From NCBI GenBank assembly GCA_963662155.1, contig OY759265.1, forward strand, positions 38,648,048-38,712,047: a stretch of DNA of 64,000 nt, written 5' to 3'. Each line of letters begins with the position of its first letter. The stretch's first letter is position 1. This DNA comes from Lamellibrachia columna. Lineage: Eukaryota > Annelida > Polychaeta > Sabellida > Siboglinidae. The position numbers and the translations under genes are program-made. Below, piece by piece: positions 1 to 11,230 of the stretch. Under the pieces are notes generated by a model. It was not told the DNA's origin. It was given only the letters and a program-made list of their open reading frames with translations, and searched no databases.

Positions 1-416
1 TCAGACAGGACGCAGGCAGACAGATAGGCACAAGAAAATTAACAGAAAGAGAACTGTTGACAAAGACACCAACACAAACACTAAGACAGACATCCCCACA
101 CATGTGTTACATATATACACCGACAGTGACACAGATATACAAACTAACACATTTGACATTGTCACATAGAGACAAAGACATAATACATAGTAACGTATAC
201 TGACATACAAAGATATACAGACTGACATATATGATACATTAACACACAAAACATATACTAACACGTAATGACATAAGGATTGATTGATAGACAGATACAT
301 AAATAGACTGACATGTGACACAAATTGACACAGAAACACATATGTAGATTGACACATTGGCTCATATATTATAACATACATACAACTGACATGGAGACAC
401 ATAAATGTAAGTAAGG
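1..416. repeat. GACA/ACAT-rich low-complexity tract
   Basis: The tract is dominated by short, irregularly spaced GACA, CAGA and ACAT words without a fixed period. Open frames across it (for example 1-597 on the minus strand) come from this composition. No coding exon is recognisable. By position it lies downstream of the last visible exon of the minus-strand EF-hand gene, so it is probably intronic. Confidence 0.6.
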
Positions 417-540
417 GACACAGAAATGCAGGACATTTTGATAAAGGACACAGAAATGCAGGACATTTTGGAAAACGAAACAGAAATGCAGGACATTTTG
501 GCAAAGGACACAGAAATGCAGGACATTTTGGTAAAGGACA
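417..540. repeat. 30-bp minisatellite, four copies
   Basis: Four consecutive 30-bp units share the core CAGAAATGCAGGACATTTTG. They differ mainly in the variable link (ATAAAGGACA, GAAAACGAAA, GCAAAGGACA, GTAAAGGACA). Because 30 is a multiple of 3, the array reads as a 10-residue peptide repeat in open frames, which I treat as an artefact. It leads directly into the left arm of the inverted repeat at 541-1185. Confidence 0.85.
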
Positions 541-1185
541 CTTTGGCCCTGGACAGTTGGACCACAGACATTTTGACAATAGGACATTTTGGTACAATCA
601 TTGAAAATAATAATAAAAAATTCTTTGCTACAAGAGTAGGTAGATAAAGGTATACATTTTGTTGATTTGAATCACATAAAATGTATAATATATCATTATT
701 TGTATTTATAACATAAATTGAAATACTAAATACAAAACAAACTATAAATTGACACATGATTACATATGACAGAAGTGTTTGGCAACTTGTACTGTTTTGT
801 TAATGACATTTGGGAAGCCATTCAAAGCTGACTCTATTGTTGGAGGCCATTGAAGCTAATTCATAGTATGTTGATGGATACAACCCAATGTTTATTTAAT
901 AAAACAGGTTACATGACCGTTACAGTGTAATAGCTGTCAGCTATATTTAATAAATTCAAACTGTACTGTATGTACCACACTGTAATAAATTTGGTAAATG
1001 TTTTACCAAAATTTTATATTACCAAAATGTCCTATTGCCCACAATTTTTTTTTCAAGAATATTTTCAATGATTGTACCAAAACATCTTACTGCCAAAATG
1101 TTGTATTGCCAAAACATCCCATTGCCAAAATGTCTGTAGTCCAACTGTCCAGGGACAAAGTGTCCTTTACCAAAATGTATGGATA
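541..1185. repeat. Inverted repeat of ACCAAAATGTCC-type sequence
   Basis: The left arm (about 541-640) is rich in GGACATTTTGG words. The right arm (about 1040-1185) carries the reverse complement, including TTTTCAATGATTGTACCAAAA and CCAACTGTCCAGGGACAAAG, in mirrored order. About 400 bp of unrelated sequence separates the arms. This is the layout of a foldback-type or TIR element whose ends carry short subrepeats. The right arm has diverged and gained extra subrepeats. No transposase is visible. Confidence 0.6.
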
Positions 1186-1560
1186 CCAGGACACAGATAC
1201 AGTTGACATAATAATAATAATTAACTTCTATGGTGTTTATATTCTCAGGAACCTGAGTTCAGAGACGCAACAAAACAGAATCATTAAGCATAATTGTGAA
1301 CAGGGATGCACAAAAGTCATTTATCAGAACGAGGGACAACCAAAGATTTATGGTGAAATGCAATTTGGAATAAATATGTCTATAGAGTTTTTTGGAAGGT
1401 AGCTATTGTTTAAGATGTTTTTCAAAGTGATGGGGAGTTCACCCCAGACCCTAGGGGCAGTGACAGAGAAAGCGCATTTGTGCAAGTTAAGTTTAGTTTT
1501 AGGAACAATAAGTTGTTGTGAAATGGATGATCTGAGCTGCCTAGGGATATTTAACAGATG

Positions 1561-1811
1561 TATTCATGTCATACACAAACACGTGTTTGTGCACACATGC
1601 AAATGTTGGAATGAACTAAATTCCAACAAAATGGTAGCCTCATTAGAAACTAATGTTAGGTTATGACATTTAAAAATTTTAAAATGCATTCATGTCATAC
1701 ACAAACACGTGTTTGTGCACACATGCAAGTGTTGGAATGAACTAAATTCCAAAAAAATTGCAGCCTTATTAGAAACTAATGTTAGGTTATGTATGACATT
1801 TAAAAATTGTT
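1561..1811. repeat. 126-bp tandem duplication
   Basis: Two adjacent copies start at about 1561 and 1687. Both contain ATTCATGTCATACACAAACA, a GTGTTTGTGCACACATG stretch and the ending ACTAATGTTAGGTTATG. They differ by a few substitutions and a short insertion. No other feature is seen between 1186 and 2844. Confidence 0.85.
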
Positions 1812-2844
1812 TATGTATTGCTTCACAAACGACATAATGAGACTACATGGCCAGGTCCAAATGTTAATGTCAGCATTACCAAGTAACCTATGCATAATGT
1901 TCGAGAAAGATATGCCTAGCTTCTCTGATGGTCTCTGGTGACTTTTGCGACTGCTCTATAAATCCAGAACGCCCTTGCAGGGACATTAAATGCTGTCTAT
2001 CAAATGAGAACGAAGTTGAAGTGATTATAACAGAAAATGGAAATAAAATTTGAGGCAATTCAGCAACGCATACATGTGCAAGTTGATTGTATAATTCAAT
2101 GCGTAGTCAGGCTGCCAAACAAAATACATTTAGAAATACGGCAATGGAGCAGCATCACATTCAGCACTGTCCATAATAGTCCTCAGGGAATGCAATAAAA
2201 TTAGTTGTCATGGAAACACAGTTAGACTGGCCAATGAGATACATCAGTGGTGTGTCCGAGTGCTGCCGTGGCTCAGCCTTATTGACCATTCCGGATACTT
2301 ACTTACCCTATTGGCTGTGAACACCGTTAACTGATAGTGACTTCAACCTTTCCCAAAAATAAAACAAATTCCGCTAACTTTAACTGAGGTCTGTCACATT
2401 TAAAAAAAATGAGAGTGTTCAAGAAAATGGTGTGTTATTTGATTGGCCAGAGCACCAATAAAAATAATTTAGAATTTTTAAAAACATTACAATGATCTCT
2501 ACAGGTATTAATGTCTCTCTATGGTTGTGTGCAACTGAATGTAAAAATACATTATGATCTATTTATATGCAATTTTCACTAACAACTTATTATCCAGGTC
2601 TGATGAATACTAATCCAAATTTAGATGTCTATCATAGAATAAAAATAAAAACCAAATACACAAAAAAGCAAGGTTTATTTTAGTTTGGCTTAATGTCATG
2701 GTATTCTCACAACAATGTCGGCTTACATGCATGCACAAGCAGCAGGCCTGATTAACTACTTTTTGAATAAATCCTACCCTTGCAGAAAAGGTGTGATGGC
2801 TGGATGCACATATCGGCACACATCAAACATCTTCGAGGTGCGTG

Positions 2845-3123
2845 TTGGTCGATGGCTCAAGTACACACCAGCTGCCCATTTTGATATTCCACACACTGTG
2901 AGTCAGCACTTATTGTCTGAGACATCTGTTAAATATTTATTAAACCTTTTTCGCAGTCCTGTGGGATCTTCAGTACAGAATATACGACACTGATATGCAT
3001 CTCTTTAATTGCTCTAATACGTTACTTGCGCCAAACTGTCCAAAATGATAAGCCTAGTATTTGACATAAAACACAGTTTACTGCCTCAGTTGATTTACAG
3101 TGTCGCCATAAGTCCATTTAATG

Positions 3124-3201
<78 letters not shown>

Positions 3202-3236
3202 GTAAAAAACCCATTATATATATGTGTATATATATG

Positions 3237-3313
<77 letters not shown>

Positions 3314-3657
3314 ACATATATATATCTATATATATGTATACATATATATATATCTATATATACATATAGTAATAAAAACATTAAATAGAGTTATGGCGAC
3401 ACTGTACATCAACTGAGGCAGTAAACTGTGTTTTATGTCAAATACTAGGCTTATCATTTTGGACAGTTTGGCACAAGTAACGTATTAGAGCAATTGAAGA
3501 GATGCATATCAGTGTCGTATATTCTGTACTGAAGATCCCACAGGACTGCAAAAAAGGTTTAATAAATACTTAACAGATGTCTCAGACAATAAGTGCTGAC
3601 TCACAGTGTGTGGAATATCAAAGTGGGCAGCTGGTGTGTACTTGAGCCATCGACCAA
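2845..3657. repeat. Large palindrome (280-bp arms, TA-rich centre)
   Basis: The left arm 2845-3124 and right arm 3378-3657 are reverse complements. By eye I count about nine substitutions and one indel. The outer ends both read TTGGTCGATGGCTCAAG. The inner ends meet a 250-bp centre that is almost wholly (TA)n. The same peptide read on plus from the left arm and on minus from the right arm confirms the inversion. It is either a foldback/MITE-type element or a local inverted duplication. The right end abuts a further (TA)n run, and no clear target duplication is seen. Confidence 0.85.
3121..3370. repeat. (TA)n microsatellite at palindrome centre
   Basis: Two long TA runs are separated by a short non-repeat segment (about 3199-3225) and interrupted by TG and CA steps. 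Confidence 0.95.
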
Positions 3658-4172
3658 TATATATATATATATATATATATACATACTTTCCTTTGTGTTG
3701 ATGTGTGTGTGTTTTCAAGTGCATGTGCACGCGCACATGTGAGTGTGTGTGCACATGTGCGCTCGTGTGTTTGCAATAGTTTAATGATTTCAAATTATCA
3801 TAACCACAATAATGACACTATGTCTTTCTGAATGGAAACAATTCTTCACTCTATTATTATTCAGTACACATTCTTTCTGGCACATATTTGTAATAATACA
3901 GCATATCTAAGTTTAATTTAAAATGCATAGTTACCACTGGTGATATGATATCTACAATGAGGTACAACTACATGATTACTGTGTTGCTACATAAAGAACT
4001 ATAACTCTGTGGGAAGTAATTTAATTAAATTGTGAAGATGACAAGAGAATGAGACAATTTGCAGTTGCGAGTGTGCCAATATGTACAAGAGGAACCATTC
4101 ATCTGAGCTGGATATCTGTGAGATCCCAATGGTTTACATGGACAAATTGCCAACATCAACTCAATTTTATTT

Positions 4173-4294
<122 letters not shown>

Positions 4295-5480
4295 ACGTCT
4301 AACAGAAGAGGCAGCTTATCTGTGTCCAAGTCATGGACAACACATCCACGTTCTGATCTACACAAACTAATCATGCGACCCACTCATATCCCCAAGACTC
4401 TGCGAGATAGGTACTGAAGCAGCGGATTTGTCGTTCCTTGAGGAATACTAAAATATACGAGTATCTGCATTGACTAATCCTGAAATCAATCACAAACTCA
4501 CTGACATTCGAAAAGGGACGGAGATCAGGGGGAAGGACATGAAACAACATTCCATGGAGATAGTAATTGCCCGATGTATCAGTTGTTAATCATTCCAGTA
4601 AATTAAGCTGACTTTTGAGGTGTGACACATTGGACTCAGTTGCCTTCTGGGAAGTTAGCAAATTGTGCAAGTTAATAATTTAAATTAAATCATGAATTTG
4701 GTGTATTTTCCTCTATGTTTTGTCAAATTTATGAAGATGTTAAAGACCTATTAAAGGCCCTGTAAACACTAAAGGTTGGCACTATGTCAATGCATCAGAC
4801 ATTTTATGCAAATCACTGCAACATTTCTTATGTTGTAAAGTTATAATTAACAATAAATACGATTACATTTGGAAATGGCCAGGATAACAATGAGTACTAT
4901 CCTCATTGCATAACATACATAATGTCTGATTGTGACGATGTTGCTCTGTTCTTTATCTCTGAAGTCTGGGGTGAGGCTGGCATCGACACTGCTCGCATAT
5001 TTGTGTGTTTCCTTCTTCTTCCTTAACTGGTCCCATTTCACTGCTGTCTCCACCACCCTTCTCCGATGCCCCTACACCTCGCTCTCATTCTCCCCTCCCC
5101 ACCTCAATCCCACCATCAATACCCCTTAATTACATGAAACTAGACTTAATTAATAAAATATTATTTATTAATTCAAGATTAAATTAAAGATGGACATATT
5201 TAAACAGCACGTAATACAATGCCACAATTCTCAAGAATATGTTTTCCTCACGCAAAATCACTGCTTTCCACACCTTTAAAAATGATCACCATCATTATCC
5301 CTCAGCAGCATCTACTTTGATGAATTAAATGTTTAATTTAATCAATAAATGATTTAGTTTAGTTACTGTAAGTTACCATTTTTTAGTTGTGTGTTTTATC
5401 CTACACAACTGCATATGTAAGTGTATATGCGATGATCCAGGGAAAACCATGTGATAATTATGACATGATCCCTGTCTTTA

Positions 5481-5768
<288 letters not shown>

Positions 5769-6846
5769 TTATAGATACATATTTTTTCTTGTTTGTTTCA
5801 TAAGAAAATGGGGTGGGGAATGTTGAAAACTATGATAAATTTCCACAAATACAATCAGTAAAGTGAGATGTTTTTTTTTGTAATTTCAGGGTGATAGTCT
5901 CAGTTAAATAGCAAATACAGTGAACGCAGCAAGATACAACATGATACACATTTATTAATGCATTAATATTCTTATATATCTTGGTAAGCTTTTATAGAAG
6001 CAGTGTTCATTTAAAGTATTTCATGATGATAACATAAGTTAATCCTGAGGATTTAGGAATTTTATTATTATCATTGTTATTATTACATGTTCAGGGTAAT
6101 TACACATGTTCAGGTAATCACACATGTTCAGGGTAATCACACATGTTCTCAATACTTCTCCATGAAATAATAACCAAACGTACTAAAATACACAGGCCGA
6201 TAATAAAGCCATGATTATTAACATGGTACAAAGACATTCAGGGTTATATTGTGCATGCCCACGGGCATGCACAAATGCAGACATGCATGCAGGCTGACAA
6301 TGTGTCATGCTAGGCACCACTGAGGCTACACATAAAACAGTTTTGTCATGCGTGAAACTTATAAAAATTTTCAGTGCAAACTTGCTATACAAAATAATTT
6401 ACGAAAGTCCACATACATAGAGCCATAACCTGTGACATTAACACAATACTGGAGGATAGTGCCAAACTCATTTACAGTGAGACAGTATTGTAAATATTGC
6501 ATTACGCTTCCACTGTCAACAAAGGTTGCAAAAATAAAAATACACTAATGAGTTTTTCCAAAGGTCAAAATGACTAATGGGACAAGATATACTTCAACAC
6601 AAAACCTCAAAGTATGACATAATCCATAAGGTCTAAACAATGTGTATTCACAACTGCACAATAATGAGATATCGTGCTTCAAATACATAGATATTCCAAC
6701 TTTGCAGTCACAATAACAACCAATCAAAACCCATTCAATCAGACGTGTTTTTCATCATCGTTTTTCATTTCTACCAGAAATATTACAATAATCTATATTT
6801 TTGCTGGTCGTCATAATGGCCAACAAATCAGATAAACTCAGTTGGA

Positions 6847-6982
6847 ATTTCATAATCGATCATCGGTTATAATCAGATGGTACCAACCGATCAACTTTCG
6901 AGTATATAATCGGTTGGGCCTAGTTATTAAAGACTACATACCAATTAACGTTACAATTTATATATATATATATAACATTACA

Positions 6983-7038
<56 letters not shown>

Positions 7039-7310
7039 GAACTTCTTTGGAACTGAAACTTCTTTATTCGACAGTCAATATTATCATGTCCAAGTATTCC
7101 TTGGTCAAGGGGCCGGGTAGTTTTGTATTTCTCGTGTTTCATCCGTCAAACACACCATATTTCGTATCCAGTGACACGAGGAGTCGCGGACCTATTCAAG
7201 CATTTGTTTCACATTTTCCCCGATAATCGATTTTGTATTTCATAATCGATCATCACATCACCAAAGCCAAACCAATCAATTTTTTTTATAACCGATCATC
7301 GGAACAACAC
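6847..7310. repeat. TAATCGATCATCGG-motif element with internal (TA)n
   Basis: TTTCATAATCGATCATC occurs at about 6848 and again near 7239. Related ATAATCGATT and ATAACCGATCATCGG motifs lie at about 7222 and 7292, partly in inverted order. (TA)n runs fill 6958-6974 and 6985-7035. The repeated motif at both ends suggests a small non-autonomous transposon with subterminal repeats, but clean terminal inverted repeats could not be defined. Confidence 0.4.
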
Positions 7311-8711
7311 TAGGTAAACCTACATTCGTTTGATCACAGAATCATTAAAATGAATATTTGATAATTCTTAGGAATTCTCAGCAACACTGCTGCTACACCT
7401 GTATATAATATTATCATGTTGATAGTCGGCTTTATGATATAACCACTGTAGATGTCCATATGTTTGAGCTACCTTAGTAAATATAGTTTATTACAAGGAA
7501 CATACACAGTGCAAATAAATACTTCAGTGATGGCGAGCAATCTTTTCACAACTCTATCCTGCATTTACCATAATCATGCTGATATAAAAAGAGATAAAAG
7601 GAAGGAGAAATAAAGTACTGGTAGATCTCTATTCCCAAGAAATGAATGACTCACTCTATCGTGTAGAATCTTTGTCTTCCGCATAATTTTATTTCAAGGA
7701 CATTGACCCGACTATATTTCATGAATTATAATAGCCATTATAATGTGCATCTTAATAAAATTGACAATTTGTGGGATGACTAATTTTGACACATTACAAC
7801 CTTACAGTGGCATATCGAGGATCTTGCAAAGAGCAGACAAAAGGGGGGCAACCTTAGTCACCCATTTCCATGCTACCATTTAGTGGTACAACAGAGTACA
7901 TAAAAAAATTAAGCCAAAGCCCCCTGAAATACTCCATTGCTCCACCATCGAGGGCTTTAATGTCAGTTTCCGGCTCCATCAAAGCACAGAGAACAGTTTC
8001 AAAGGGTTTACATTAATGTATGATCCCTTGCAGAGCATTCACCCAGCACCTTGATAAACAGAACCACCAATTGCAGTCTCCCTGGTGCAATGTAGGAACA
8101 ATCTAATCACCCAGACATCAAATAAAGCACACAATTGCATATACTGCCACAAAACAGACGTCTATAATCAGTTGGGACATGCAACAGTATGACTAATAAA
8201 TAAATAAATGGCCAGCAGAAGAAACATGTAGTTGATGCGACTGAAGCTGGGAAGATGGTCTGAGAGATACAGAGAACAAACTGCCCTACGGTGTCTTTGT
8301 TGCAGATCTCTTATCATATTTTATTATCCCAACGGTTATATGTGTGAAATGTCAAACATGCACATTAAGTTACTGTAACTAGCTATTCTCACGGTTGTCA
8401 AAATTATGGCTTTCAAGTGGGAAATGCCGCTTTTTTCCATTGATCCCGCTTATCCACTTTTTGGATGAAATGTCCCGTTTTTGTTGCAATTTTACAAAAT
8501 AAACAAAACTCACTGTAAAAGCAATATATTTGTTGCATGCGAGGCTATCATAGGCACATGTTATTTCATTGGTCTCAAGTGATTTCACATTTTCTCGTGT
8601 GTGCGTTCACTGCGAATACAAATGGAGCATCAAAATGACAGCCCATAACAACACATAAAAAATTACGGACAATGCTAACACTGATGAAAGTTCATTGGAG
8701 GATGGTGTTTC

Positions 8712-8972
8712 CTGCTTTTCATGAGCACTTTCCCACTTTTCATGAGCATTTTCCCACATTTCATGAACATTTCCCCACATTTCATGAACATTTCTCCACT
8801 TTTCATGAGTATTTTCCCACTTTTCACGAGCACTTCCCCACTTTTCATGAGCATTTTCCCACTTTTTATGAACATTTCCCCACTTTTCATGAACATTTCC
8901 CCACTTTTTCATGAGCATTTTCCCACTTTTCACAAGCACTTTCCCACTTTTCATGAGCACTTTCCTGCATAC
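8712..8972. repeat. 21-bp minisatellite (heptad frame)
   Basis: About 12 copies of a 21-bp unit of the form CTTTTCATGAGCATTTTCCC plus a linking base; one or two copies carry a 1-bp insertion. Because 21 is seven codons, the minus strand is open in more than one frame and reads as a seven-residue repeat of the type HEKWGNV. I see no exon boundaries or conserved flanks and treat it as non-coding. Confidence 0.85.
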
Positions 8973-9094
8973 TGATCTAATAGCAGTGTTCATATGGTCA
9001 TGACTTATGAAACTGACATTATGTTAAATTGATTTCTTTTGAAATGTTGGTAGTCTGGTTGACTTTTATATGATTTTTCATCTATTAGCTTCAC

Positions 9095-9310
9095 TCCCCA
9101 TAGCTTGGGTATCCCTGTTGAACCTGTTCCTGCATTCTCCCCCCCCCCTCGTCGAGTCCACTGGCGTATTGGGTGACGAAATTGCTACGAATGTCAATTG
9201 ACATTGGACGAAAATATGTATGGAAGCAGCAGCAAGTGGTCTTTGATTGCTGGTCCTCTGGATTGACAGTCCCGCATGCTAACCTCTGTGCCACACTGCA
9301 GCACAGTTTC
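9095..9310 (-). mobile_element. Possible tRNA-derived SINE (degraded)
   Basis: Read on the minus strand from about 9305, the sequence contains TGGCACAGAGGTTAGCATGC, close to a tRNA-type A box. It is followed by a CTGTCAATCCAGAGGACC stem-like segment and a poor B box. The layout matches the better-preserved SINE heads at 11.1 and 45.5 kb. The body is not clearly the same family. Confidence 0.35.
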
Positions 9311-10378
9311 TTCATTTTTCACAATAATTATTGCTACACTGTATCTGGTCAGAATAAACATGTCTGGTTCTGGATAAATATTATTCTTATTCGCTAAAGA
9401 CCAACTTTGAGTAATGTCAGTAAATTTGTAAGTCTCAAAAAAAGTTACTTATCATTTAATATTTAACATGAATTATCAAAAGAAACCATGCTATGCTTGA
9501 TCTTTGTACTGTCATCTCAGACATCATGTATTTTTACCTAACAGCTGAGTGCGAATATTATGTGTAGTTAACCATCATTGGTGTTTCACCAGAAATAGTA
9601 CCCAAGAAAAATATCAGGTTCCAAGAAATGGTCTTGGGTAAATGGATTCTGATAATTGACTGCAACAGTATGCGTTAATCTTGCCATAATTTTGACAATT
9701 ATAAAAGGGACCTTCCCTTCATTTACGTTTCAGGCGGTCCATTCACACAAATCATGAACCATAACAAAGAAGTTGCGAGTGCACTCCACCTGGATGTGTG
9801 CCTTAGTATGGCCATATATTAATATTTTAATACCAATTACAACCCATCACTTGTGGAATTATCTTTCAGGAACGTAGTTTAAAAATTTTCATATATAAAT
9901 AATGTTAATGCAATTATCATGTACAACATTTCCAATGTAAGTAAATCTAGTATTTAGCAATGGCATTTCTATTGTAGTTGTGTCTGTAAGTGGTTTTGTA
10001 AATAATCCATTAGCTGTGTGCAGAATCTGCAATCACACATGCATGCATGCATGCATGCACGTACACACATTCTTACTTAACCATGCACACAAGCCAAGCC
10101 ACGAGACCAGGAGTATCAGAGAGTTGAAAAAGGAGGCACGTTGTTAGAGATATGCCATACACATAATACATGCAATTTTATCTCGCTTTCACATTTTTGT
10201 AAAACATGTGCCATTTCATGAAATGTTAACTACCAGCTTAACAGCTTAATAGTACCGGGGTATAAGAAAATCCTTTTTAATAAATTGAAGTAAATGTTTC
10301 TTCTAGCATTCAACATCTAGATGACTTTATAGTAGTAAAACAACATGCTGAAATTCCTGTATATATAGTTTACTTTAC

Positions 10379-10474
10379 CTCTTCAATTGATCCTTTGTTG
10401 AGGAGGAGAGAAAGTGCTTCACAGAACTGCTTTCGATTCAGACTCAGTTTGTTATCATAACCTTCACCGTCCAG
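10379..10474 (-). CDS. EF-hand/WD40 (WDR49/64/95-like) gene, coding exon 3
   Basis: A 96-bp minus-strand exon between the acceptor TTTTGTTTCTTACAG and the donor GAG|GTAAAG, phase 0 at both ends. It encodes 32 residues (47-78 of the model), LDGEGYDNKLSLNRKQF followed by a CEALSLLLNKGSIEE helix. The DGEGYDNKLSL stretch looks like a degenerate or pseudo EF-hand loop entering an exiting helix, and pairs with the loop in the next exon. Both splice sites are strong and the frame is open only as a short exon. The call depends on the joined four-exon model rather than on this exon alone. Confidence 0.8.
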
Positions 10475-10639
10475 CTGTAAGAAACAAAATTGTGTTTGTT
10501 CATTTTCATTATACAGTAGTCCATCTCAGTACATTGTAATAACAGTGAAAAAATATCAATCTAAACGCAATGCAAATTTTTATTCATCTATTTGCATTAA
10601 TATTTACAAAACATGTGCAGAAGACAAATGGATCTATAG

Positions 10640-10768
10640 AATATGTAGAGAAGATGAGATGGATGGTGGAAGTAGGGCACATTCAGAGAATGGGGAGAGG
10701 TTGATACAGAGAGCACGGAAAACAGAAATGGGTGGTAGTCGGAGAAGAGGAAGACCAAAACTAAAGTG
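10640..10768 (+). pseudogene. LINE C-terminal fragment, left half
   Basis: The plus-strand frame contains GERLIQRARKTEMGGSRRRG followed by RPKLK. This is typical of the basic tail near the C-terminus of many non-LTR retrotransposon ORF2 proteins. The frame is interrupted immediately by the SINE at 10770-11104. The upstream part is frameshifted, since the GHIQRM-like words fall in another frame. A dead fragment. Confidence 0.5.
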
Positions 10769-10769
10769 A

Positions 10770-11104
10770 AAAGGTAAAAGGTACGTTCTTATATAGCGCA
10801 GTATCCGGTCCATAGGACTGCTCAAAGCGCTTTACACTTCACCCCATGGCAGACCTGTTCATTCCAAGGCCATCTCAACTTCTTTGGGAAGTATTCAGCC
10901 ACGCTGCAATTGCTGCGCGAAGGCTATTCGTTCACAAATCCACCACTGTCTGTATTGCCAGGTACTCATTTATACAGCTGAGTGAACTGTGGCAACGTGG
11001 GGTGATCAAACTTGCCAAAGGTTCGAAGCGACCGCAGTGGGATTTGAAACCGGGTTCTCTCGATTGAGAGTCCGGCCTTCTAACCAGTATGCTATCGCGC
11101 CCCA
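10770..11104 (-). mobile_element. tRNA-derived SINE, family A, copy 1
   Basis: On the minus strand the 5' head starts near 11104 with GCGCGATAGCATACTGGTTA (A-box-like) and GGTTTCAAATCCC (B-box-like), the order of a tRNA-derived pol III promoter. The body includes CAGCTGAGTGAACTGTGGCA (plus-strand reading, 10977-10996). The 3' end reads AGCGCTTTGAGCAGTCC and TATATAAGAACGTACC. Related copies lie at 29923-30237 and 45250-45512. This is the most complete copy, and it splits a LINE fragment. The heads are SINE parts and not functional tRNA genes. Confidence 0.8.
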
Positions 11105-11230
11105 CACATGTGGATGTGGATGGATGGTGTGAAGAGAAACCTGGAAAAGGCAACAACTGAGGGGGAGAAAACTGGAGAAGAGTAAGAGAGATGGAGACAA
11201 GTCATTGAGAGGAAATTCAAGATTTGATCA
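11105..11230 (+). pseudogene. LINE C-terminal fragment, right half
   Basis: The plus strand reads WMDGVKRNLEKATTEGE, then, after a frameshift, WRRVREMETS. This is the usual continuation after a RRRGRPK(L)RW segment in LINE ORF2 C-termini. Joined across the SINE it continues the fragment at 10640-10768, so the LINE was there first. Confidence 0.5.

Noticed and set aside
4847..5056. Possible next exon of the EF-hand/WD40-like gene
   Set aside because: The frame (VDASLTPDFRDKEQSN) does not continue the expected sequence after KYLP, and no phase-2 acceptor was found.
11030..11104. tRNA gene on the minus strand
   Set aside because: A-box and B-box words are present but there is no complete cloverleaf. 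The segment is the head of a repeated SINE; likewise 26.5 and 45.5 kb.
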